7,456 nucleotides of DNA from Dehalococcoidales bacterium (GTDB lineage: Bacteria > Chloroflexota > Dehalococcoidia > Dehalococcoidales > UBA5627). Below, piece by piece: positions 1 through 6,649 of this stretch. The notes beneath the pieces were generated by a model, which was not told the origin of the DNA, made no database searches, and saw nothing but the letters and a program-made list of their open reading frames with translations. Positions within the stretch are counted from its first letter, which is position 1. Every line of letters starts with the position of its first letter. A program made the position numbers and the translations under genes. The stretch spans positions 1 through 7,456 of the forward strand of contig JAQTVR010000053.1 of NCBI GenBank assembly GCA_028706995.1. Reading direction: 5' to 3'.

Positions 1-273
1 ATACTCATGGCGAGCATCGGCGGCATAAGCTACGGGTTGGTGGAGACGGGCATGAAATCGTTCTCAGTCGTGATACTCGGCGGCCTGGACTCCTTCCTGG
101 GAGCTATCATTGCCGGTCCGATAATCGGTCTAGCGGAAAGCCTCGGCGGCGGCTACCTTACGGCATTGACATGGCCTGGCGTCAGGGAGGTCATCCCGTT
201 CATCATAATAATAATAGTCATGTTCATCAAACCCTACGGGTTGTTCGGTGAAGTTCGTATAGAGAGGATATAA
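1..273 (+). CDS. livH: LIV-type ABC transporter inner-membrane permease LivH, C-terminal part (cut by window start)
   Basis: This is the last 90 codons of a LivH-family permease, one of the two membrane subunits of a HAAT-type (branched-chain amino acid / organic acid) ABC importer. The frame is open from base 1 (codons ATA CTC before the first ATG at 7), so the true start lies upstream of the window. The family C-terminus is clear: a VILGGLDSFLGAIIAGPIIGL segment (a conserved glycine-rich LivH signature), then AESLGGGYL, then a final hydrophobic helix around PFIIIIIVMFIKPYGLFGE, which is the usual LivH ending. It stops with TAA and livM starts 4 nt later, so the two are co-translated. LivH and LivM form a heterodimeric channel energised by LivG/LivF. 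Family assignment is firm; the substrate is not determined by this part. Confidence 0.93.
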   Translation: MLMASIGGISYGLVETGMKSFSVVILGGLDSFLGAIIAGPIIGLAESLGGGYLTALTWPGVREVIPFIIIIIVMFIKPYGLFGEVRIERI

Positions 274-277
274 GAGA

Positions 278-1336
278 TTGGATCTGCCGTCTGGCGTTAG
301 AAATTATACTTATGCGCAGGATATGTCCATCTTCCGCACCAAGACGCACTGGGTGTTGCTTGCGCTTCTATTTGTATTGTTATTGACGGTCCCGGTGTAT
401 ATGGGCAACTACTGGCTGAGTGTAATGAACCTCATTGCCATTACCATAATCGCGGCTACCGGTCTGAACATATTGACAGGCTACTGCGGGCAGCTTTCCA
501 TAGGGCATGCAGGATTCATCGCCGTCGGCGCCTATACCTCGGCGGTGCTTACGGGGCAAATGGGTTTGCCGTTCATATTCAGTATGATCGGCGGCGGACT
601 GACGGCGGGGCTCATTGGCATGCTTTTCGGACTGCCGTCGCTGCGCGTAAAGGGTTTCTATCTGGCCATAAGCACTATTGCCGCCCAGTTCATCATCCTG
701 TGGGTGATAAACCACTGGACAAGCCTTACCGGCGGCTTTACCGGCCTGAGAGTGCCGCAGGCCAATATATTCGGCTACGAGTTCACCACCCAGACGAGCA
801 AATACTATTTGATACTGGCAACAATGGTCATGGTGGTATTCTTTGCCAAGAACCTGGCAAGGACCAGGCCGGGCAGGGCGTTTGTCGCCATCAGGGATAA
901 CGACCTGGCGGCGCAGGTTATGGGCATAAACCTGTTCCGCTACAAGCTCCTGGCCTTCTTTATCGGCTGCTTCTTTGCGGGGATTGCCGGTTCGCTGATG
1001 GCGCACTGCTACTACGGCTTCCTTAACACCGAATTTTTCAGCTTCAAGGAATCCATACTGTACGTGGCTATAATTATTATCGGCGGGCTGGGCAGTACGG
1101 TCGGTCCTATATTCGGGGTTGTGTTCATACGTTTGCTGGAAAATTTATTGTCATCGGAACTGGTGCCTATTTTAGAGGGCAGCATCACCCTGTTCCCGTC
1201 CGGGTGGGCTTCCGGGCTGACGCCGATGATATTCGGACTGATAATGATCCTCTTCCTCATACTGGAGCCTAGGGGGCTGGCGCACCGGTGGCAGTTGTTC
1301 AAGACCTCGTACAGGATCTGGCCGTTCTCTTTTTAG
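278..1336 (+). CDS. livM: LIV-type ABC transporter inner-membrane permease LivM
   Basis: Second membrane subunit of the HAAT importer, 352 aa if started at TTG 278. The TTG is chosen because an AGAGAGG Shine-Dalgarno-like sequence at 261-267 lies 10 nt upstream and the livH stop is only 4 nt away. An in-frame ATG at 323 (residue 16) is the alternative but has poor ribosome-binding spacing. The N-terminal hydrophobic helix is at about residues 25-42. The LivM hallmark GQLSIGHAGF is at 71-80. The cytoplasmic EAA-like coupling loop (RPGRAFVAIRDNDLAAQVMG) is at 197-216 and is expected to dock on LivG/LivF. The IIGGLGSTVGP segment is at 267-277, and the usual PRGLAHRW tail lies near the C-terminus. 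Several hydrophobic segments fill the rest, as in the family. The length is normal. The gene is intact and lies between livH and the binding protein in an obvious operon. Confidence 0.95.
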   Translation: MDLPSGVRNYTYAQDMSIFRTKTHWVLLALLFVLLLTVPVYMGNYWLSVMNLIAITIIAATGLNILTGYCGQLSIGHAGFIAVGAYTSAVLTGQMGLPFIFSMIGGGLTAGLIGMLFGLPSLRVKGFYLAISTIAAQFIILWVINHWTSLTGGFTGLRVPQANIFGYEFTTQTSKYYLILATMVMVVFFAKNLARTRPGRAFVAIRDNDLAAQVMGINLFRYKLLAFFIGCFFAGIAGSLMAHCYYGFLNTEFFSFKESILYVAIIIIGGLGSTVGPIFGVVFIRLLENLLSSELVPILEGSITLFPSGWASGLTPMIFGLIMILFLILEPRGLAHRWQLFKTSYRIWPFSF

Positions 1337-1392
1337 CTATCCGAAAATACGGTTTAATATAGAAAAATAGGAATAAAAAAGGAGGGAATCAA

Positions 1393-2682
1393 ATGGGAAA
1401 ATACAATTCCAGGGGAATAACAAGGAGGGGCTTTATTGTCGGTTCGGGGGTTGCATCTATAGCGCTGTTTATCGGGGGATTCCCTTTGTTCAGCGTTGCA
1501 TGTAAAGGTAAAGAAGGTAGTCTGAAAATCGGCATAACTACCCCCAGCACAGGGCCTGCGGCTGAGAAGGGAAAGGTAATGGAGGACGGGAATAAGGATG
1601 CTATTAAGTATGTAAATGAGGTTTTGGGAGGCGCCGGCGGCTATGAAGTCGAGTATGTCTGGCTGGATAATGGCTATAATGCCGCAACTGTCGTGAACAA
1701 TGTGAATAAATTTATGGATGAAAAGTGCCTGATGTTCAGCACGTCATCATCGGCGATGATGACTGCGGCTATGACCGCCGCCAACCAGAACAGTTTTGCC
1801 GGGCTGGCCGCTTTTGGAGCACCCATAATATACCGCCCACCGCAACATATTTATGGACAGATGCCGGACTATGGCGATGACTGGATCGTCTTTGTGAACT
1901 ACTACAAGCAAAACCTGTGGCATGGCCAGGGTAAGCCGAAAGTGGCAATGCATTTGCTCAGCAACTCCACCGGTTACGGGGCCAATGATGCCGCCAGGGC
2001 AAAGGCCGACGAGCTCGGCATCGATATCGTTATCAGCAGAGAGCATACAGCCAGTACCACATCCGAAATAACCAGCCTTACAGAGATTAAGGCTTTAAAT
2101 CCCGATGTGCTGTATATCGCCAGCACACCGCAGCCCAGTTCCGTTATTATTAAAAACGCCAATGAGCTGGGGATGACCGGCGGCAATATGGTGATAGCCT
2201 GCGGTCATGCCGGTATAACAAAGGCACTTGTAGACCTGGCCGGCGCCGACAAATGCGAGGGCGTCTACGGCACGTTTCCTACGATAGGCTGGGGCGACAA
2301 TGTCCCCGGAATGGCAAAAATGACGGAATACTGCCAGGCGAACCATCCCAATGATTACGGCAATATGGACTATATAACAACATGGGCACAGAGCCTTATA
2401 ATGGTGAAGATTCTGTCTCTGGCGGTTGAAGCGGTAGGCTATGATGTGCTGGCAAAAGGCGATGCCGGGGCATGGGAAGCTTTAGAGGAGCATGGCATCA
2501 AAGCCCTTAGCAACTATGATGTCGAAGGTTTACATGGACCGGTGAGCTACACACCCGGTGACAACAGGTTGTGCAAGTCCATGAGGGTTTTCCAGGTACA
2601 GAGCGGGCTTATTAAACCCATAAGCGGCTGGATAGAAGCCCCAGTGGTAAAATATGAGGAATATGACTGGTTCGGAAAATAA
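1393..2682 (+). CDS. livK: LivK-like substrate-binding lipoprotein of LIV-type ABC importer (Peripla_BP_6 family), Tat-type signal
   Basis: Extracytoplasmic ligand-binding protein (429 aa) of the importer, expected to capture the substrate and deliver it to LivH/LivM. ATG 1393 follows a strong GGAGGG ribosome-binding site (1381-1386) at 6-nt spacing. Residues 1-37 form an export signal: a twin-arginine motif TRRGFIV (10-16), a hydrophobic stretch (about 20-35), then FSVAC, which fits a permissive lipobox with Cys37 as the lipidation site. The mature part begins LKIGITTPSTGPAA, typical of type-I periplasmic-binding folds of the LivK class. The C-terminal GLHGPVSYTPGD...VFQV segment is also typical. 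The gene is 56 nt downstream of livM and so probably in the same operon. Its substrate could be a branched-chain amino acid or another small organic acid or amide; the adjacent ligase favours an acid, which is inference. Family assignment is firm; Tat export is predicted only from the motif. Confidence 0.92.
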   Translation: MGKYNSRGITRRGFIVGSGVASIALFIGGFPLFSVACKGKEGSLKIGITTPSTGPAAEKGKVMEDGNKDAIKYVNEVLGGAGGYEVEYVWLDNGYNAATVVNNVNKFMDEKCLMFSTSSSAMMTAAMTAANQNSFAGLAAFGAPIIYRPPQHIYGQMPDYGDDWIVFVNYYKQNLWHGQGKPKVAMHLLSNSTGYGANDAARAKADELGIDIVISREHTASTTSEITSLTEIKALNPDVLYIASTPQPSSVIIKNANELGMTGGNMVIACGHAGITKALVDLAGADKCEGVYGTFPTIGWGDNVPGMAKMTEYCQANHPNDYGNMDYITTWAQSLIMVKILSLAVEAVGYDVLAKGDAGAWEALEEHGIKALSNYDVEGLHGPVSYTPGDNRLCKSMRVFQVQSGLIKPISGWIEAPVVKYEEYDWFGK

Positions 2683-2714
2683 AAATACTGAATGATAAAT
2701 AATTTAATAATGAT

Positions 2715-2752
2715 TTCCGCTCAACTTGAGCTATTGAAGGATGTAAGTGGAA
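2715..2752 (+). terminator. possible hairpin downstream of the binding-protein gene
   Basis: Just after the livK stop, TTCCGCT (2715-2721) can pair with AGTGGAA (2746-2752), one G-U pair included. Alternatively GCTCA-ACT-TGAGC (2719-2731) forms a short perfect stem. Neither is followed by a T-run, so an intrinsic terminator is doubtful. A 3'-end-stabilising hairpin or an operator-like palindrome is equally possible. Confidence 0.2.
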
Positions 2753-2761
2753 GAAATTATA

Positions 2762-2882
2762 TGTCATTGCGAATCCCGATTTATCGGGATGAAGCAATCT
2801 CTACCGTTCTAAATAATTAATCCGTTGGCTATAAATAGCTAATGTTAGAGATTGCTTCGTCTCTCGGATTCTCGCAATGACA
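2762..2882. repeat. MITE-like inverted repeat with paired arms between livK and livF
   Basis: The two ends are inverted copies. TGTCATTGCGA (2762-2772) matches TCGCAATGACA (2872-2882). An inner block GAAGCAATCTCTA (2791-2803) matches TAGAGATTGCTTC (2846-2858). The left arm also holds its own perfect hairpin, ATCCCGAT-TT-ATCGGGAT (2773-2790), absent from the right arm. Outside the arms the symmetry continues imperfectly as AAATTA (2754-2759) and TAATTT (2884-2889). The middle (about 2804-2845) is AT-rich and has no coding frame. Repeats of this look are widespread in uncultured anaerobe genomes as small non-autonomous elements (general knowledge, not searched). No clear target-site duplication is visible. 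Lying in the gap before livF, it could fold in the transcript and uncouple livF expression from livHMK. Confidence 0.8.
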
Positions 2883-2967
2883 GTAATTTGGGCCTTGCCA
2901 ACCTGAGCGGTGTTGATTAATAATTATTGAATGTTTCGTGTAATATGCTTGCTATGAAAGATATGCC

Positions 2968-3759
2968 ATGCTTAAACTGAACAATATAGAAGTTACTTAC
3001 CTGAATGTAATACGTGTATTGCACGGAGTTTCCCTGACCGTGCCGGATGGTTCTATAGTAACCCTTTTGGGAGGTAATGGTGCCGGTAAGAGTACGACTT
3101 TAAAAGCGATATCGGGGTTGCTGCATGTCGAAGAAGGGGAAGTAACCGATGGCAGTATCGAATGGAACGATCAAAGGATTGATAAGAAAAACCCTGAGGA
3201 TATAGGCAGGCTGGGTATTGTTCAGGCGCTGGAAGGACGTCGTGTATTCGAGCACCTCACGGCAGAGGAAAATCTTCTGGTAGGGGCTTTCAACCGGCGT
3301 AACCGTTCGGAAATCAAGCGGGATATCGAAATGGTTTACGAATATTTCCCGCGCCTTAAGGACCTCCGAAATAACACCGCCGGGTATCTATCCGGCGGTG
3401 AACAGCAGATGGTGGTTATCGGCAGGGCAATGATGGCAACCCCCAAGCTGATGATGTTAGATGAGCCGTCCCTGGGATTGGCGCCGATGCTGGTGGAAGA
3501 GATATATGACATAATCCGGCGTTTTAATTGCGAACAAAAAACATCTGTCCTTATCGTAGAGCAGAATGTGCGCATCGCTCTCAGCATTGCCCACTATGGC
3601 TATGTTTTGGAGAATGGTCGTATAGTCCTTGACGGCGATGTCGATTTCCTTAAAAATAATGAGGACGTTAAAGAGTTCTATATTGGCCTTTCGGCGGTGG
3701 GGGATAAGAAAAACTACCGCTCGGTGAAACATTATAAGAGGCGCAAGAGATGGCTATAG
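2968..3759 (+). CDS. livF: LIV-type ABC transporter ATP-binding protein LivF
   Basis: One of the two cytoplasmic ATPases of the importer, 263 aa. ATG 2968 gives the standard LivF opening MLKLNNIEVTY; the upstream ribosome-binding site is weak (GAAAG). All ABC motifs are present: Walker A GGNGAGKST (35-43), Q-loop Q86, signature LSGGEQQ (141-147) and Walker B LMMLDEP (161-167). The position after the switch region is VEQN (197-200), the usual LivF glutamine in place of the H-loop histidine. Family members usually end near residue 240. This one continues with a very basic tail (residues about 244-263, ending KHYKRRKRWL) that overlaps the start of the ligase gene by 10 nt. The overlap indicates translational coupling with the ligase. 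livF is separated from livHMK by the inverted repeat and from livG by about 3 kb and opposite orientation, which is unusual because livG and livF are normally adjacent. Confidence 0.94.
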   Translation: MLKLNNIEVTYLNVIRVLHGVSLTVPDGSIVTLLGGNGAGKSTTLKAISGLLHVEEGEVTDGSIEWNDQRIDKKNPEDIGRLGIVQALEGRRVFEHLTAEENLLVGAFNRRNRSEIKRDIEMVYEYFPRLKDLRNNTAGYLSGGEQQMVVIGRAMMATPKLMMLDEPSLGLAPMLVEEIYDIIRRFNCEQKTSVLIVEQNVRIALSIAHYGYVLENGRIVLDGDVDFLKNNEDVKEFYIGLSAVGDKKNYRSVKHYKRRKRWL

Positions 3760-5042
3760 ATACAAAGATTAGAAAAGACGAGTATTTCGATGATTTGGAA
3801 GTAATGTCTCCTGAATCCAGGGAGAAATATTTTAATAAAAAGCTAGCGGAGACTGTCAGCAATTCTTATCAAAATGCTTCTGCGGCCAGGAAGATACTGG
3901 ATGGCGCCGGAGTAAGCCCTTCTGAAGTTAAAGCGATTAAGGATTTGGAAAAACTTCCCATAACCCGGAAAGCCGACCTTATCGAAATGCAAAAAAATAA
4001 TCTCCCTTATGGCGGATTTTTATGTATACCTGAAGATGAAGTGCAACGTGTATTTATATCGCCGGGTCCTATCTATGAGCCGATGCAGCATATCGGAATA
4101 CAGTGGTTTGCCAAGTCCTTTTGGGCTGCCGGTTTCCGCAAAGGCGATGTGGTAATCAACACCTTTACTTACCACATGTCTCCGGCAGGTATTCTTTTCC
4201 ACGAAGGTATCAGGGATTGTGGAGCAACTGTAATTCCAATGGGAACGGGACATATCGAGATCCTTCTAAAGACAATGCTGGATTGAAAGGTCAGCGCCTT
4301 CGTGGGAACACCCAGTTTTTTGATGTCTGTAATAAAACAAGCTGAAGAATCAGGTCATAATTTTATGCAGGATTTTAACATCAAGCGTGCCTGGTTTACC
4401 GGTGAGATGCTGGCACCTTCTGTTCGTAAGACTCTCGAAGAAAACTATAATATCGATACTTACCAAGCTTATGCCGTAACCGAACCCGGCGGTGCTATAG
4501 CCTACGAATGCAGCAGTAAAAAAGGCCTGCACCTTATGGATGAATATATAATAGAGATTGTTAACCCTGAAAACGGAAAGCAATTGGAAGCGGGAGAGAT
4601 CGGCGAGGTAGTGGTAACTCCGGTGCATAATAGTACCTGGGGGCTTATCCGTTTTGGAACCGGAGATCTGTCGTCGTACACTGACGAACCATGCCCCTGC
4701 GGTAGGACATCACGTAAATTGACAGGTATACTCGGCAGAATAGGGGAGGCGGTTAAGGTGAGAGGAATGTTTGTAGTTGCTAAACAGGTGGAGAGTGTAT
4801 TTGCCGAGTTTAAGCAGCTTGCGAAATGCCAGATAACCGTAAACCGAACAGGTCAGCGTGATGAAATGGCTATAACTGCCGAGATATGCTATGAAAATAT
4901 CGATAAGGATAAGCTGTCGGAAGAACTGAGTAAAAGGTTTCAGTCCGTTTGCCTGGTAAGACCTGATGGAATATCATTCGTTCCTTCGGGGACGCTGCCT
5001 CAAGATGGCAAGACCATTGTTGATATGAGGAAGTGGGAGTAG
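3750..5042 (+). pseudogene. PaaK-like (phenylacetate-CoA ligase family) AMP-forming acyl-CoA ligase interrupted by an in-frame TGA at codon 179
   Basis: The reading frame covers 430 codons, normal for the PaaK-like AMP-dependent ligase family, which makes acyl-CoA from a carboxylic acid, ATP and CoA. ATG 3750 has AAGAGG (3736-3741) 8 nt upstream and overlaps the livF end. Codon 179 is TGA (4284-4286), yet the same frame runs on intact to TAG 5040-5042, so this is a nonsense change and not a frameshift. Family motifs lie on both sides. Before the stop there is SPGPIYEP (104-111) where a Ser/Thr/Gly-rich ATP loop is usual. After it come GTPSFL (186-191), YAVTEPGG (241-248), RFGTGDLS (301-308), CPCGRTS (315-321), GRIGEAVKVRG (329-339) and the C-terminal GKTIVDMRKWE (420-430). 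Leu is expected at codon 179 by family pattern (TTA to TGA is one change). A GTG at 4302, with GAAAGG 11 nt upstream, could restart the second half. Options: recent pseudogene, sequencing error, readthrough, or a two-part enzyme. The substrate is unknown. Confidence 0.85.
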
Positions 5043-5059
5043 GGGTTCCCATATAATAT

Positions 5060-5089
5060 TTGAAATATGTATTTTGAATAAAGTATAAT
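5060..5089 (+). promoter_or_regulatory. sigma70-type promoter for the Fic gene
   Basis: TTGAAA (5060-5065) and TATAAT (5084-5089) are separated by 18 nt in the short gap after the ligase stop. Transcription would start near 5096, leaving a leader of roughly 45 nt before the Fic ATG. The -10 is a perfect consensus hexamer and the -35 matches five of six. The local DNA is AT-rich, so chance matches are possible; a second TATAAT at 5052-5057 has no good -35. A promoter here suggests that Fic is expressed separately from the transporter genes. Confidence 0.5.
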
Positions 5090-5122
5090 GGGGTTTCACT
5101 ATAGTCTAACTATTTTCTTAAA

Positions 5123-5128
5123 AGTAGG
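5123..5128 (+). promoter_or_regulatory. ribosome-binding site that favours ATG 5140 for Fic
   Basis: AGTAGG at 5123-5128 is 11 nt from ATG 5140 but only 2 nt from the in-frame TTG at 5131. The spacing makes the ATG the more likely start, dropping three residues from the longest frame. Confidence 0.4.
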
Positions 5129-5139
5129 CTTTGAACAAA

Positions 5140-6252
5140 ATGAAACCTTGTATCCCAGATACATTGCCCATTAAAGCTGTCAATTGGGAACCGCTCATCC
5201 CGTTAATTGGCAAATCTAACCGTGAATTGGCTTATTTCAATGGTATTCTTTATGGTATCAACAACCCGGATGTATTACTTTCCCCCCTTACTACTCAGGA
5301 AGCTGTCTTATCCTCTCGTATCGAGGGTACTCAGGCTACTCTTGGAGAAGTGCTTAAATTTGAAGCAGGTGAAACGCCAGAAACAGAATCTCGTCGTAAT
5401 GATATTGATGAGATTATTAACTATCGTCAAGCGATGCGAATGGCCGAAAATGAGCTACAAACCCGCCCATTTAATCTTAACCTACTAAAAAAGCTGCATC
5501 GCATTTTACTTGCTGGTGTTCGCGGTAGCAATAAATCCAGGGGTGAATTCCGCACCACGCAAAATTTGATTGGGTTACCGGGTGCTACTTTGGATAACGC
5601 AAATTTCGTGCCACCGATACCACAGTTGTTGCCGGAATACTTGAATAATTGGGAAAAATACTGGCATTTAGATAGGCCTGATCCTTTGGTACAATTAGCA
5701 GTTATTCACGCCCAGTTTGAAATATTACATCCATTTTTGGATGGGAACGGGCGGCTTGGAAGAATGGTAATCCCTTTATTTCTTTATGAAAAGAAAATCT
5801 TATCTCGGCCGGAATTTTATATTTCTGGTTATTTAGAAGAGCATGTTGATGAATATGTGCAACGACTACATGCTATTTGCATCGAACCTGATGGTTGGGA
5901 TAACTGGATTGCTTTTTTCCTAATAACCCTCTCGGAACAAGCTAGAGCGAATAGTATTAAAGCTCAAGCTATTATCCAATTATATGAAAGACTGAAAAGA
6001 CAAGTAATTGACACGACCCACTCCCAATTTGCAGTGATGTTATTGGACCAGATGTTTAAGCAACCTATTTTTCCAAGCAATATCTTTAATACAATTCCAG
6101 GAATGCCAACACAAACTGCCGTTCTCACCATGCTCAATAAGCTCAAATCAGAGAAAATTCTGAAAGTAATCAGTCCAAGTTCTGGCCGTCGGTCGCAAGT
6201 ACTAGTTTTAACAGAGTTAATAAATATATGTGAAGGAAAAGAGGTTTTTTAA
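5140..6252 (+). CDS. fic: Fic domain protein (Fido family, N-terminal-inhibited class), probable protein adenylyltransferase
   Basis: A 370-aa protein of the class that transfers AMP from ATP to a hydroxyl side chain of a target protein. The catalytic motif is complete: HPFLDGNGRLGR at residues 197-208, with the catalytic His197, the metal-binding Asp201 and anion-hole/phosphate-binding residues present. An N-terminal Fic_N region carries the inhibitory-helix motif SSRIEG (58-63; S-x-x-x-E-G with Glu62), expected to block ATP binding until relieved (class II Fic). The C-terminal part (about 280-370) looks like a winged-helix module, as in many standalone Fic proteins. The start could be TTG 5131 instead of ATG 5140. 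The gene is clearly richer in A+T than its neighbours (19 of 60 bases G or C at 5941-6000, versus 35 of 60 at 961-1020 in livM) and has its own likely promoter. It therefore seems to be an acquired accessory gene. No antitoxin-like partner gene is visible next to it, consistent with built-in inhibition. Target unknown. Confidence 0.92.
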   Translation: MKPCIPDTLPIKAVNWEPLIPLIGKSNRELAYFNGILYGINNPDVLLSPLTTQEAVLSSRIEGTQATLGEVLKFEAGETPETESRRNDIDEIINYRQAMRMAENELQTRPFNLNLLKKLHRILLAGVRGSNKSRGEFRTTQNLIGLPGATLDNANFVPPIPQLLPEYLNNWEKYWHLDRPDPLVQLAVIHAQFEILHPFLDGNGRLGRMVIPLFLYEKKILSRPEFYISGYLEEHVDEYVQRLHAICIEPDGWDNWIAFFLITLSEQARANSIKAQAIIQLYERLKRQVIDTTHSQFAVMLLDQMFKQPIFPSNIFNTIPGMPTQTAVLTMLNKLKSEKILKVISPSSGRRSQVLVLTELINICEGKEVF

Positions 6253-6395
6253 AACTATAAATAATTATATATGATATTAACTTTTTAAATTTAGATCATT
6301 CTTCTAAATATTCAATTTGAGTATAACTACAAGTTCCACATAGGGTTATTTAAGTGGCATCTTCTGAGGATTGCTTTTGGGTTCATAATTCTGTA
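6253..6395. other. AT-rich intergenic stretch after fic, no gene seen
   Basis: This is the first third of the 426-nt gap between fic and livG. No plausible coding frame was found. The only structure is a 7-bp AT-rich stem, ATTTAGA (6289-6295) with TCTAAAT (6303-6309) around a 7-nt loop, about 40 nt after the fic stop. It lacks a G/C core and a T-run, so it is at best a weak terminator. Confidence 0.4.
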
Positions 6396-6649
6396 TTAAA
6401 ACGTCAGTTCCAGGTATTTAAGGATCGCTTCTCTAACGGTACCTGATGCGCCTCTTATAACAGTTACTCCGGCCGGTGATAGAATGACCTTACCCCAAGT
6501 TTAGTATCACAGAATCCGGTGATTGTTTTAGCATATTCCCAAGGGTAGGTCTTTTCAGTGGCTGTGAGGCTTTTATTTGGCTTCTCCAAGGGAAGTTGTT
6601 GATTATAGCGAGACTTATGAGGGATGATAACCGGTAGAGATTGCTTCAC
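6396..6649 (-). pseudogene. possible frameshifted remnant of an unidentified gene
   Basis: On the - strand, an open stretch from 6649 down to about 6494 (containing TEKTYPWEYAKTITGFCDTK) is followed in another frame by a protein-like run, 6494 down to the TAA at 6396-6398, reading GKVILSPAGVTVIRGASG and ending KYLELTF. The two frames meet at a run of four Gs (CCCC on +, 6493-6496). One extra G there would join them into a single frame of about 84 codons. I do not recognise the family. The 5' end runs into the inverted-repeat arm at 6635-6674, so any original start is lost or replaced. It could be a decayed gene truncated by the repeat, a sequencing slip in the homopolymer, or chance open sequence. 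Confidence 0.3.

Noticed and set aside
380..1302. Long - strand open frames opposite livM (380-1006 and 1012-1302)
   Set aside because: They mirror the strongly coding livM frame, show no recognisable family features, and livM has clear motifs across the same bases.
1747..2346. - strand open frames opposite the binding-protein gene
   Set aside because: Shadow frames of a gene with firm family assignment; no ribosome-binding site or domain pattern.
2913..2946. Promoter before livF (TTGATT 2913-2918 or TTGAAT 2927-2932 with TAATAT 2941-2946)
   Set aside because: Spacers are 22 and 8 nt, both outside the workable range; AT-rich chance matches.
4284..4310. Selenocysteine insertion at the internal TGA
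   Set aside because: The only nearby stem is AAGG-TCAGCG-CCTT (4287-4300), 4 bp and too close and weak for a bacterial SECIS; the family expects Leu here, not Cys or Sec.
4103..4345. Alternative + frame of 80 codons across the TGA region, suggesting a frameshift
   Set aside because: Its translation shows no ligase motifs, and the true frame before and after the TGA is the same (4302 minus 3750 is a multiple of three), so no shift is needed.
5207..5488. Second + frame of 93 codons inside fic
   Set aside because: Overlaps the well-supported Fic frame and has no features of its own.
6368..6375. GATTGCTT as a further fragment of the repeat arm
   Set aside because: Only 8 bases match and neither the outer block nor a hairpin follows.
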